From positions 1-61,746 of the forward strand of contig JAKBNS010000211.1 in the NCBI GenBank assembly GCA_021830925.1: DNA of 61,746 bases, written 5' to 3'. The position numbers and the translations under genes were made by a program. The DNA is from Pseudomonadota bacterium. GTDB taxonomy: Bacteria > Pseudomonadota > Gammaproteobacteria > Burkholderiales > Burkholderiaceae_C. Of this stretch, positions 42,773-51,276 are shown piece by piece. How positions within the stretch are numbered: position 1 is the stretch's first letter; each line of letters starts with the position of its first letter. The notes below the pieces were generated by a model, which made no database searches, was not told where the DNA came from, and was given only the letters and a program-made list of their open reading frames with translations.

Positions 42773-44926
42773 ATGCGACATCTGGATCCAAGCATTCTTC
42801 CGAGCGGCGCGGCCGGCGCGCAGGCACAGGCGCAGGTGGGCACCGAGGTCATCCGGCGCCTGGCCGCGCAGCGCGATCTGGAGCGCTTCTTCGAGCTGGC
42901 GGCAGCCGAGGCGGCGCGCGTACTGCACGCCGACGGCGCGGCGCTGATCGAGCGCGATGGCCCCTCGCATCTGCGCTACCGCTTTTTCCAGGGGCTGCCG
43001 GAGGATTACCGGCGCCTGGCCGCGGGGTACCGCTTCGAGATCTCCGACGGCACCGCGGGACAGGCGCTGCGCTGCGGCGAGCCGGTGTTCACGGCCGACT
43101 ATCCCGCCAGCGACCATGCGATGCCGGATTTCGTGCGCTGCGGGCTTCGCGCCAACCTGATCGTGCCGGTCGGTCCGCTCGACGACCGCCGCGGCGTGAT
43201 CGCGGTGGCCTGGTTCGAGCGTGCGCCGGCGCACGAGCCCGATGCCGAGCAGCTGGCGGTCGTGGCCATGGTGGCCGACCTGATGTACTGGGCGCTGCAC
43301 CGCCAGCATCTGGAACACAGTCTGCAGCAGCAGGCGCGTCACGACCCGCTGACCGGACTTCCCAACCGACGCTATCTGCTCGGCCAGCTCGACACCATGC
43401 TGCGCCAGCAGTCGCCGCAGGCGCCGCTTGCGGTGGCCTGGCTGGACCTGGACGGATTCAAGCCGGTCAACGACCTGCACGGCCACGAGCAGGGCGACGC
43501 GGTGCTGGGCATGTTCGCCGAACGCCTGCGCGGGGCGGTGCGGGAGAACGATTTCGTGGCGCGCCTGGGGGGCGACGAGTTCGCCGCGGTGTTCGCCGAG
43601 GTGCACGGCGAGCAGGAGCTGCACGCGCTGCTGGACCGGCTGAGCGAACGCCTGAACCGACCCTACCGGCTGCGCTCGGGCATCGCCGTGGAGTGTCCGG
43701 CCAGCATCGGCGCGGCGTGGGCGGGCGCGGCTTCGCTGGACGCCGAGGCGCTGCTGCGCGACGCCGACCGCGCCATGTACCTGGCCAAGGGACGGCATCG
43801 CCCCGGGCAGGCCGCCTGGCGGGTGTTCGCGGTGCCGCCGCCGCGGCTCGGCGCCGACGCCCACGCCGAACTGCCGGGACAGCTCGAACTGCATTACCAG
43901 CCGGTGTTCGACCTCGACCGACGCCGCGTGGTGCGCCTGGAAAGCCTGGCCCGGCTGCGCCGGGACGCGCAGCTGCTGGCTCCGGCCGAGTTCCTGGGCC
44001 AGCTGGACCGGCGCCAGCACCGTCAACTGCTGCACGGGGTGCTCGACGCCAGCCTGCACCAACTGGCGCAATGGGAGCTGCAGGGCATGGGCGGCCTGTG
44101 CGTGTCGGTCAACGTGGAGCCGCACTCGCTGGGCGAACCCGACCTGGCGCAACGCGTGGCCGAACGCCTGCAACGCCACGGCCTGCACCCGAGCCGGCTG
44201 ACGCTGGAAATCCTCGAACGCGGCGAACTGCTCAGCCGCGAAGCCGCGCTGCGCCAGCTCACCCTGCTGCGCGCCATGGGGGTGCGCCTGGCCATCGACG
44301 ACCTGGGCGCCGGGCATTCCAGCCTGCTGCGCCTGCGCAGCCTGCCCATCGACGAGATCAAGCTCGACCAGGCCTTCGTGCGCGACATCGCGCGCAATCT
44401 GCAGGACATCGCCTTCGTGCGCAGCGTGCGCGAGCTGGCGCACGGCCTGCACGTCGAGCTGGTGGCCGAGGGGGCCGAGAACGCCGAGATCCTGGAAATC
44501 CTGCGTGCGCTGGGCATCCGGCAGGTGCAGGGCTGGGGCGTCGCGCGCGCGGTACCGGCGCGCGAACTGCCCCAGCTGCTGGCGCGCCTGCGTCACTGGC
44601 GACCGGTACGCGTGGGCAGCGCGCTGGCGCTGGCCTATACGTGGCACCTGAACCTGGATTCCCACATCCTGGGCCTGCTGCACAACGCGCCGGAGCATCT
44701 GCGCGCCTTCCGTCCCGGCGAGGCGCTGCCGGCCGACCTTGACCTGGCCCTGCGCGAACTGCCGGCGGCGCGCGACCTGTACCGCCAGCAGCGGGTGCTG
44801 CTGGCCGACATGGCCCGCCACCACGATCTCGACCTGCGCCTGCCCATGCGCCGCTACCGCCAGCTCGGCGAGCGCGTGCGCGAACTGCTGGCGCTGGCCG
44901 CGCGCATGGGGCCCGACCCGGCATGA
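42773..44926 (+). CDS. GAF-GGDEF-EAL cyclic-di-GMP protein
   Basis: Soluble protein of 717 residues. A GAF domain (about 25-175) precedes GGDEF (LDLDGFKPVND; GGDEF at 266-270) and EAL domains. The I-site is intact (REND at 257-260). The EAL motif is ESL (390-392), but the other catalytic residues are kept (VSVNVE, LEILE, AIDDLGAGHSS, EIKLDQ, AEGAEN, VQGWG), so both activities are possible. A helical tail of about 100 residues follows; its ALAYTWHLN recalls the ALAYHWRYT that begins the zinc tail of the other large c-di-GMP protein in this window, but the metal ligands are not recognisable. The ATG before RHLDPS is chosen as the first close to the GAF start. Confidence 0.92.
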   Translation: MRHLDPSILPSGAAGAQAQAQVGTEVIRRLAAQRDLERFFELAAAEAARVLHADGAALIERDGPSHLRYRFFQGLPEDYRRLAAGYRFEISDGTAGQALRCGEPVFTADYPASDHAMPDFVRCGLRANLIVPVGPLDDRRGVIAVAWFERAPAHEPDAEQLAVVAMVADLMYWALHRQHLEHSLQQQARHDPLTGLPNRRYLLGQLDTMLRQQSPQAPLAVAWLDLDGFKPVNDLHGHEQGDAVLGMFAERLRGAVRENDFVARLGGDEFAAVFAEVHGEQELHALLDRLSERLNRPYRLRSGIAVECPASIGAAWAGAASLDAEALLRDADRAMYLAKGRHRPGQAAWRVFAVPPPRLGADAHAELPGQLELHYQPVFDLDRRRVVRLESLARLRRDAQLLAPAEFLGQLDRRQHRQLLHGVLDASLHQLAQWELQGMGGLCVSVNVEPHSLGEPDLAQRVAERLQRHGLHPSRLTLEILERGELLSREAALRQLTLLRAMGVRLAIDDLGAGHSSLLRLRSLPIDEIKLDQAFVRDIARNLQDIAFVRSVRELAHGLHVELVAEGAENAEILEILRALGIRQVQGWGVARAVPARELPQLLARLRHWRPVRVGSALALAYTWHLNLDSHILGLLHNAPEHLRAFRPGEALPADLDLALRELPAARDLYRQQRVLLADMARHHDLDLRLPMRRYRQLGERVRELLALAARMGPDPA

Positions 44927-45077
44927 GGAGGCTTCTTGATGCGGCACAACATCTCCCCGCACCGAGCGCACGGCGACCGGCGCTGGGCGTGGTTCAATGC
45001 AGCAATCCCCGGCGAGGCATCATGGTCTTCATAACTCCTTGTCATGAAAGATCTTTTGATCCTTTCCGGAAAATTGT

Positions 45078-45150
45078 TGCGCCGCACCAAAAAACTTCTT
45101 GACAGGCGCGCATCCGGGTCTAGAATTCGTCTTGTGCGCTGCACCAAAAA
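45078..45150 (+). promoter_or_regulatory. Two direct repeats flanking the phasin promoter, candidate PhaR sites
   Basis: TGCGCCGCACCAAAAA (45078-45093) and TGCGCTGCACCAAAAA (45135-45150) differ at one base and start 57 bp apart. Each contains TGC-N3-GCA, the type of palindrome recognised by PHA-granule regulators of the PhaR family. One copy lies just upstream of the -35 box and the other just downstream of the -10 box, a placement that would block RNA polymerase. PhaR itself is not in the window. Confidence 0.65.
45099..45126 (+). promoter_or_regulatory. Strong sigma-70-type promoter of the phasin gene
   Basis: A perfect -35 box TTGACA and a near-consensus -10 box TAGAAT are spaced by 16 bp. 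This is the best consensus promoter I saw in the window and fits the high expression usual for phasins. The 347-bp space before the gene holds this promoter, its flanking repeats, and a leader of about 140 nt without other clear signals. Confidence 0.8.
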
Positions 45151-45273
45151 GATCCCGGCCCCGAAGACGCGAACGTCACGGAACGGACTTGTTGAAGGCG
45201 CACGATCGAGCAAGGCTGGGCTCACCTCCGGCCTCCTTTGAAATCCACACCGAATGCCCCCCCACAGGAGCCG

Positions 45274-45837
45274 ATGATGATGACCCCCGAACAAATGATC
45301 GCCGCGCAAAAGTCCCAACTGGAAACCCTGTTCGCCCTGTCGGGCAAGGCGGTGGACGGTTTCGAGCGCATGGTCGAACTCAACCTGCAGACCCTGAAGA
45401 CGGCGCTGCACGAGAGCTCGGAAGCCACGCTGGCCGCGCTGTCGGTGAAGGACCTGCAGGAATTCACCGCGCTGCAGCCCAACCTGGCGCAGCCGCTGAG
45501 CGAGAAGGCCCTGGCCTATGCGCAGCACGTGTATGAAATCGCCTCCGGCACGCAGGCCGAGATCGCCAAGGCGGTCGAAGCCAACGCCAACGAAATGAAC
45601 AAGAAGGTCCAGGCCCTGGTCGAGACCGCCACCAAGAACGCGCCGGCCGGCACCGAGACCGCGGTGGCCATGTTCAAGACCGCGATGAGCGCCGCGAACA
45701 ACGCCTACGACTCGCTGCACAAGGCCAGCAAGCAGGCCGCCGAAGTCGTCGAGGCCAACATCAACACCGTGACCAGCACCGCCATGAAGGCGGCGACGCA
45801 GGGCAACGGCAGCAGCCGCGCCAAGCGCGCCGCCTGA
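45274..45837 (+). CDS. phaP: Phasin (PHA granule-associated protein)
   Basis: Small amphipathic helical protein of 187 residues that coats polyhydroxyalkanoate granules. It has the phasin-family layout: MTPEQMIAAQKSQLETLFAL, then VDGFERMVELNLQTLKTALHE, long helices rich in Ala, Glu and Lys, and a basic tail (SRAKRAA). It starts with three ATG codons in a row after AGGAG; the first is given, while the second or third has better spacing. Codon use is very even and biased as in highly expressed genes. It is monocistronic, with its own strong promoter and a rho-independent terminator. Confidence 0.95.
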   Translation: MMMTPEQMIAAQKSQLETLFALSGKAVDGFERMVELNLQTLKTALHESSEATLAALSVKDLQEFTALQPNLAQPLSEKALAYAQHVYEIASGTQAEIAKAVEANANEMNKKVQALVETATKNAPAGTETAVAMFKTAMSAANNAYDSLHKASKQAAEVVEANINTVTSTAMKAATQGNGSSRAKRAA

Positions 45838-45889
45838 GCCCGGGTCGCGCAAGCCAGGCCGCGCAGACGGCCGTACCCTTTGTCTCCTC

Positions 45890-45907
45890 GGTACTTTCCC
45901 AAGTACC
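45890..45907 (+). repeat. Hairpin in the phasin 3' untranslated region
   Basis: Perfect 7-bp stem GGTACTT/AAGTACC with a TCCC loop, 7 nt before the terminator stem. It may stabilise the phasin mRNA end. Confidence 0.6.
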
Positions 45908-45913
45908 TTCAGC

Positions 45914-45945
45914 AGGCCGATCGGCAACGATCGGCCTCTTTTTTT
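45914..45945 (+). terminator. Rho-independent terminator of phaP
   Basis: A perfect 10-bp stem (AGGCCGATCG/CGATCGGCCT) with GCAA loop is followed by CTTTTTTT. It works for plus-strand transcripts; the minus strand has no T run. Confidence 0.92.
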
Positions 45946-45964
45946 GTCCCTGCGCGACCGAGGG

Positions 45965-46762
45965 TCACGCCCGCCCGAGCAGTTCCAGCAGCGCCCGCGC
46001 CAGCTCCTGCGGGCGCTCCTGCATCAGCGCATGGCCGGCGTCGAGCAGGCTCAGGCCGGCCTGCGGCAGCGCCTGGCGCAGCTCCTCGGTGGCGCGCACC
46101 GGGGTCATGCGGTCGGCCTCGCCCAGCACCAGCTGCACCGGCATGCGCAGGCGACGGGCCATGTCCAGCCCGTGCGCGTAGGCGTTGCAGGCGCCCAGAT
46201 CGGTGGCCAGCAGGTCGCCGGCGGGCCAGCGCGCCTGCACCGAGCGCATCAGGTGCAGGCTGGCCTCGACCAGCGCCGGCTCGGCAGGCTGCGCGCGCGA
46301 GCCCTTGTGGGACCACAGCGCCATGTCCCGCATGGCCGCGTCGGGGTCGCTGCGCGCGCGCTCCAGCAGCACGGGCGACACCGGCATGGGCACCGCGGTG
46401 CCGACCAGCGCCACGTGGCTGATGCGCTGCGGAGCCAGCGCAGCCAGGTGCAGGGCGACCAGCGAGCCCATGCTGTGCCCGCCCAGCGCGCAGCGATCGA
46501 TGGCCAGCGCATCCAGCAGTTCCAGCAGCCAGGAGGCGAGTTCGGGCACCCCCGCGCAGGGCGGCCCGGCACTGGCCGAGTGCCCCGGCAGGTCGGGCGC
46601 GTACACGGCGTGGCCGGCGCGCGCCAGCGCGCCCATCACCGGCAGCCAGGCGCGGTGGTCCTGGCAGGCACCGTGCAACAGGACCGCCGCGGGCTTCTCG
46701 ACGCCGGGCGCGGCGGGCAGGTTGTGCACGTGCACTTCGCGCGAATCGACCAGACATTGCAT
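45965..46762 (-). CDS. Alpha/beta-fold hydrolase
   Basis: Serine hydrolase of 265 residues. Oxyanion region LLHGACQDHRAW, nucleophile elbow GGHSMGSLVALHLA, acid near VLGEADRMTP and His in DAGHALMQERP complete the triad. The substrate is unknown; esters, lactones or C-C bonds are all possible in this family. GGAG lies 7 bases before the chosen ATG; a longer start would add an unlikely Arg/Phe-rich tail. It is divergent from the CBS-domain gene across 104 bp. Confidence 0.9.
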   Translation of the reverse strand: MQCLVDSREVHVHNLPAAPGVEKPAAVLLHGACQDHRAWLPVMGALARAGHAVYAPDLPGHSASAGPPCAGVPELASWLLELLDALAIDRCALGGHSMGSLVALHLAALAPQRISHVALVGTAVPMPVSPVLLERARSDPDAAMRDMALWSHKGSRAQPAEPALVEASLHLMRSVQARWPAGDLLATDLGACNAYAHGLDMARRLRMPVQLVLGEADRMTPVRATEELRQALPQAGLSLLDAGHALMQERPQELARALLELLGRA

Positions 46763-46866
46763 GGGAAAGCTCCAGCTGAACCGGGGGAACCGGCCTCCCC
46801 GCATGGAATCCTGCCGGTGGCTGCACTATATTGGGTCCATGCGGATGACGCCGAATGGAGACGACG

Positions 46867-47325
46867 ATGCAAGTCAGTGATATTTTGCGCATCAAGGGCA
46901 CCGCGCTGTTCACGGTGTCGCCGCGCACCCCGCTGCACGAGGCTGCGCGCACGATGGCCCTGCACGACGTGGGCTCTCTGGTCGTCATGGACGACGGGCG
47001 TCTGGCCGGCATGCTCACCTTCCGCGAGGTGCTGGGTGCCATGGCCTCCGACAACGGAGCCCGCCCCGACGTGGGGCGACTGATGCAGCGCGATCCGGTG
47101 CACTGCGCGCCGACGACCAGCCTGGACGAGCTGCGCCGACTGCTGCTCGACAGCGGCACGCGCTACATCCCGGTGATGGACGGCACCACGCTGCTGGGGG
47201 TCATTTCCTTCCGGGACGTGGCGCGCGCCGTGGTGCAGGAGCAGGACTTCGAGAACCGCATGCTCAAGGCCTACATTCGCGACTGGCCGCCCGAAACCGC
47301 GCAGCCTTCGGGCGGCGTGTCCTGA
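46867..47325 (+). CDS. Tandem CBS-domain protein
   Basis: Protein of 152 residues made almost only of two CBS domains (VSDILRIKGTALFTVSPRTPL to about 65; VGRLMQRDPVHCAPTTSLDEL to about 125). A CBS pair binds adenine nucleotides and acts as an energy or ligand sensor, often for a partner protein. GGAG is placed 6 bases before this ATG, which is preferred to an ATG four codons upstream. The partner is not evident from neighbours. Confidence 0.92.
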   Translation: MQVSDILRIKGTALFTVSPRTPLHEAARTMALHDVGSLVVMDDGRLAGMLTFREVLGAMASDNGARPDVGRLMQRDPVHCAPTTSLDELRRLLLDSGTRYIPVMDGTTLLGVISFRDVARAVVQEQDFENRMLKAYIRDWPPETAQPSGGVS

Positions 47326-47445
47326 AGGCGCCCGGTCGCGGCGGGCCCGCGCGCCGCGGCGCCGCCGCCAACCGTTAGGATTGGGCCTGTCGAGAAGCCG
47401 CGCCGCTGGCGCGGACTCCGGCTTTTTCCGCCGTCGTTCGCGAGC

Positions 47446-48084
47446 ATGCCCGCCCACGTCCCGCCCCCGCGCCCCAGCCATCTGCTGTATCTGCATGGAT
47501 TCCGCTCCTCGCCCGCGTCGGCGAAGGCGCGCCTGACCCTGCAACGCCTGCGGGAGCTGCAGCACGGAGCGCACGCCCCGGTGCACTGGCTGTGCCCCCA
47601 GCTTCCCCCATCGCCGCGCGAGGCCATGGACCTGTGCCTGGCGCTGGTGCGCGAGGCCGCGCCTTCCCGGCTGGTGCTGGTGGGCTCCTCGCTGGGTGGC
47701 TTCTACGCCACCTGGCTGGCCGATCACCTGGACTGCCGCGCCGCGCTGCTCAACCCGGCGGTGGACCCGGCGCGCGATCTGCGCGCGCAGATCGGCGAAC
47801 TCGGCAGCTGGCACGACCCCTCGCTGCGCTTCCGGTTCACCGAGGAGCACGTGCGGGAACTGCGCGCCTACGAAATCGGCGACCTGCACGCGGCGCTGCC
47901 GCACCCCGAGCGCTTCCTGGCGGTGATCGCGCGCGACGACCAAGTGCTCGACTGGCGCGAGATGAGCCAGCGCTACCGCGGCGCCGAACTGCGCCTGGTC
48001 GACCACGGCGGGCACGCGCTGGACGACTACGAACATGCCCACCTCGACGCCGTGCTGGAGTTTCTCGGCGTGCGGGCGAACTGA
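47446..48084 (+). CDS. YqiA/YcfP-family esterase
   Basis: Small alpha/beta hydrolase of 212 residues. The family marks are LLYLHGFRSSPASAKA at the start, GSSLGGFYATWLADHL with the nucleophile Ser, ARDDQVLDWREM with the acid, and DHGGHALDDYEH with the His. E. coli YqiA hydrolyses short acyl-CoA and ester substrates in vitro; the physiological role is unclear. It is followed after 21 bp by an RNB ribonuclease gene, an order seen in other betaproteobacteria. Confidence 0.92.
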   Translation: MPAHVPPPRPSHLLYLHGFRSSPASAKARLTLQRLRELQHGAHAPVHWLCPQLPPSPREAMDLCLALVREAAPSRLVLVGSSLGGFYATWLADHLDCRAALLNPAVDPARDLRAQIGELGSWHDPSLRFRFTEEHVRELRAYEIGDLHAALPHPERFLAVIARDDQVLDWREMSQRYRGAELRLVDHGGHALDDYEHAHLDAVLEFLGVRAN

Positions 48085-48105
48085 ATTCCCCATCGGATTT
48101 TTTAC

Positions 48106-50286
48106 GTGACCTACGTCTTGTTCGAAGAAGCCGGCAAACTGGCGACCGCACGCGTGATGAGCCAGGCCGACGCCTCGATGCAGCTTGAACTGGCCAGCGG
48201 CAAGCGCCAGAAGATCAAGCTGCAGCAGGCGCTGCTGCGCTTCGACACCCCCGAACCGCAGGCGCTGATGGACTGGGCGCAGGCGCAACAGGACGGCATC
48301 GAGCTGGACCTGCTGTGGGAATTCGCGCCCGAGGACGAGTTCGGCTTCGAGCATCTGGCGGCCGAGTACTACGGCAGCGGCACCGACGCGCGCCAGCTGG
48401 CCGCCGTGCTGCTGCGCCTGCACGGGGCGCCGCACTATTTTTCCCGCCGCGGCAAGGGGCGCTTTCGCAAGGCGGCGCCCGAGGTGCTGCAGGCTGCGCT
48501 GGCCGGGATCGCGCGGCGCCAGGAGCTGGAGCGGCGCATCGACGCCGAGGCGCTGGAACTCGAACAGGGCCGCTGCCCGCCGGCCGTCGCCGAGCGCATC
48601 TACGCGCTGCTGTTCAAGCCCGACAAGAACGGCGCGGAATACAAGGCTCTGGCGCTGGCCATGCGGCGCAGCGGCAAGGGTGCGCTGCAACTGCTGCGCG
48701 AGGCCGGCGCGATCGCCTCGCCGTGGAGCTTCCACATGCAGCGCTTCCTGCTGGAGTATTTCCCGCGCGGCACCGGCTTCGCCGAGCTGGCGCCGCCGCG
48801 CGTGTCGCTGGAGGATCTGCCGCTGGCCGAGGTACGCGCCTTCAGCATCGACGATTCGGCCACCACCGAGATCGACGACGCGCTGTCGCTGCGCGCGCTG
48901 CCCGACGGCGGCACCGTGGTGGGCATCCACATCGCCGCCCCGGCCCTGGCGCTGGAACGCGACAGCGTCTGGGACCTCGCGGCGCGCCAGCGCATGTCCA
49001 CCGTGTACATGCCGGGCGACAAGATCACCATGCTGCCCGATGCGCTGGTGCAGGCCTTCACGCTGGCCGAGGGTAGCCAGGCGCCGGCGCTGAGCCTGTA
49101 CGTGGACTTCGACCCGCAGTGGCGCATGCGCGGCCACGAGACCCGCGTGGAGCGGGTACCCATCGTGGCCAACCTGCGCCACGACCTGCTGGATGCCGCG
49201 GTGACCGAGGAGGCGCTGCAGGGCGACCCCGCCACCCAGACCTACCCCTGCGCGGCCGAACTGGCGCAGTTGTGGCGCCTGGCGCAGGTGCTGAAGGCCG
49301 GGCGCGAACAAGTGCGCGGGCGCCCGGAGCGCAATGCCGGCGTCGACTACACCTTTCGCGTGGAGGGCCTCGAACAGGGCGAGGAACACGCGCGAGTGGA
49401 CATCGTGCCGCGCCGGCGCGGCGCGCCGCTGGACCTGATCGTGGCGGAGATGATGATCCTGGCCAACGCCACCTGGGGCGGCTGGCTGGCCGAGGTGGGC
49501 CTGCCGGCCATCTACCGCAGCCAGAGTGGCATGGGGGCCAACCTGCGCACGCGCATGGGCACGCGCGCCGCCCCGCACCAGGGCCTGGGGGTGGCGCAAT
49601 ACGCCTGGTGCACCTCGCCGCTGCGGCGCTACGCCGACCTGGTCAACCAGGGCCAGCTGATCGCCGCCGCGCGCCACGGCCGCACCGCCGCGCTGGCCGC
49701 GCCGTACCGGCCGAAGGATGCGCAGTTGTTCGCCGTGGTGGGCGCCTTCGAGGAGGCCTACAAGGCGTACGCGGACTTCCAGCGCGGCATGGAGCGCTAC
49801 TGGATACTGCGCTATCTGCGCCAGCAGGGCATCGAACAGGCCGACGCCAGCGTGCTGCGCGAAGGCCTGGTGCGCGTGGACGGCATGCCCCTGGTGCTGG
49901 CGGCACTGGGCGCGCAGGATCTGCCCCGAGGAACCCGCGTGCGCCTGCGTTTCGGGGAGCCGGATCTGCTCACGCTGGAACAACCCTGCCACGTGCTGCA
50001 GTTGCTGCAGGACGACGCCGGACAGGCCGAGGCGCCCGAGGCCGGCGAGGCCGAGGACGAGGAAAGCCTGGCCGGCGGGCTGCAGCTGGCGGTGGAGGCC
50101 GACGCCGTGGAGGCCGACACCGAGGGCGTCGAGGCCGCCGACGCGAGCCCATCGGCCGCCCCGGATGCCGGCTCCGACGCCGCGGACGCGTCGCCCGTGG
50201 CCCCGGACGACGACCCCGCGACACAGCCCGCGCAGCACGCGGCGCCGCACCTGCATGGCGGCACGCCGGTCGCCGGCGGCGACTGA
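48106..50286 (+). CDS. RNB-domain exoribonuclease (RNase II/R family)
   Basis: 3'-5' exoribonuclease of 726 residues. The N-terminal part (1-235) replaces the usual cold-shock domains with a divergent region. The RNB catalytic domain (about 240-560) has the acidic cluster SIDDSATTEIDDAL near 246, and the later conserved AQYAWCTSPLRRYADLVNQ. There is no typical S1 domain; the C-terminus (about 640-726) is an acidic, Ala- and Asp-rich tail that is probably disordered. Translation begins at GTG. It is shorter and more divergent than RNase R and may be a processing enzyme special to this lineage. The TonB-like gene follows 21 bp later. Confidence 0.93.
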   Translation: MTYVLFEEAGKLATARVMSQADASMQLELASGKRQKIKLQQALLRFDTPEPQALMDWAQAQQDGIELDLLWEFAPEDEFGFEHLAAEYYGSGTDARQLAAVLLRLHGAPHYFSRRGKGRFRKAAPEVLQAALAGIARRQELERRIDAEALELEQGRCPPAVAERIYALLFKPDKNGAEYKALALAMRRSGKGALQLLREAGAIASPWSFHMQRFLLEYFPRGTGFAELAPPRVSLEDLPLAEVRAFSIDDSATTEIDDALSLRALPDGGTVVGIHIAAPALALERDSVWDLAARQRMSTVYMPGDKITMLPDALVQAFTLAEGSQAPALSLYVDFDPQWRMRGHETRVERVPIVANLRHDLLDAAVTEEALQGDPATQTYPCAAELAQLWRLAQVLKAGREQVRGRPERNAGVDYTFRVEGLEQGEEHARVDIVPRRRGAPLDLIVAEMMILANATWGGWLAEVGLPAIYRSQSGMGANLRTRMGTRAAPHQGLGVAQYAWCTSPLRRYADLVNQGQLIAAARHGRTAALAAPYRPKDAQLFAVVGAFEEAYKAYADFQRGMERYWILRYLRQQGIEQADASVLREGLVRVDGMPLVLAALGAQDLPRGTRVRLRFGEPDLLTLEQPCHVLQLLQDDAGQAEAPEAGEAEDEESLAGGLQLAVEADAVEADTEGVEAADASPSAAPDAGSDAADASPVAPDDDPATQPAQHAAPHLHGGTPVAGGD

Positions 50287-50307
50287 GCCCGCCTGCCGCC
50301 CCGCACG

Positions 50308-51261
50308 ATGCCCGCCATCCCCCGCCCGCGCCTGAGCCCCCTGCAATGGGCGCTGGGCATCTCGCTGGCCGCGCACCTGGTGCTGCTGGGCCTGCGACTG
50401 GGCGTGCCCCAGGCGATGCAGCGCGCATTCCAGAGTCCGCCGCTGTCCGTGGTGCTGGTCAACAGCGCCAGCCCGAAGCCCGTGGACAAGCCGCAGGCGC
50501 TGGCGCAAGCCGACCTGAACGGCGGCGGCAGCGCCCGCGCGGGCCTGGCCGCGACGCCGCTGCCGGACGCCGCACGCACCCAGGCGGGCGACGCCGCGCG
50601 CGACGCCCGCACCGTGATGCAACGCCTGGAGCAACGCGAGCGGCAGATGCTCGACGCGGCGAAAAGCCAGATCGTGACCCTGCAGCACGCGCTGCGCGCG
50701 CAACAGACCACGCAGCAGCAGCGCACCAGCCTGGAGGACCAGCATCGCGAGTTGCTGGACCTGATCGGCGCCATCCAGCGGCGCATCGAACTGAACAACG
50801 CCAGCCCGCGCAAGCGTTTCGTCGGCCCCGACACGCGCAGCGTGCCCTACGCGCTGTACTACGACCACATGCGCGAGAAGATCGAGCGCCTGGGCACGGC
50901 GGAATTTCCGCAGCGCGATGGCCGCAAGATCTACGGACGCCTGATCATGGCCATCACCCTGGACGATTCCGGTCGCGTGCTGCAGGCCGAGGTGGTGCAA
51001 AGCTCGGGGGACGCGCTGCTCGACCGCATGGCGCGCGCCATCGTGCAGGCGGCGCAGCCCTTCGGGGATTTCAGCGCGGCGATGCGCCGCGACGCGGACC
51101 AGATCGAGATGATCGCCGGCTTCGACTTCACCCGGACGGGGGCGCTGAGCACCGACCTGCGCGCCAACGCCCCGCCTGCGACGAATCCGGCGACGAATCC
51201 CACAGCCCCCGCCGCGGCCACGCCGGCTGTCGCGCGGAAGCCCGCCGCCGCTCGACACTGA
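50308..51261 (+). CDS. TonB-like energy-transducer protein
   Basis: Inner-membrane protein of 317 residues with an N-terminal anchor (about 11-32; LQWALGISLAAHLVLLGL), a periplasmic linker, a coiled coil (about 100-160; MQRLEQRERQMLDAAKSQIV), and a TonB C-terminal domain (about 200-275; DGRKIYGRLIMAITLDDSGR; DALLDRMARAIVQAAQPFG). A low-complexity Ala/Pro/Thr tail follows the TonB domain, which is unusual. The coiled coil suggests oligomerisation. No ExbB/ExbD or receptor gene is near, so it either uses a shared motor or has an envelope role tied to its neighbours aroE and mtgA. Confidence 0.87.
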   Translation: MPAIPRPRLSPLQWALGISLAAHLVLLGLRLGVPQAMQRAFQSPPLSVVLVNSASPKPVDKPQALAQADLNGGGSARAGLAATPLPDAARTQAGDAARDARTVMQRLEQRERQMLDAAKSQIVTLQHALRAQQTTQQQRTSLEDQHRELLDLIGAIQRRIELNNASPRKRFVGPDTRSVPYALYYDHMREKIERLGTAEFPQRDGRKIYGRLIMAITLDDSGRVLQAEVVQSSGDALLDRMARAIVQAAQPFGDFSAAMRRDADQIEMIAGFDFTRTGALSTDLRANAPPATNPATNPTAPAAATPAVARKPAAARH

Positions 51262-51276
51262 CAGACCGCTCCGCCC

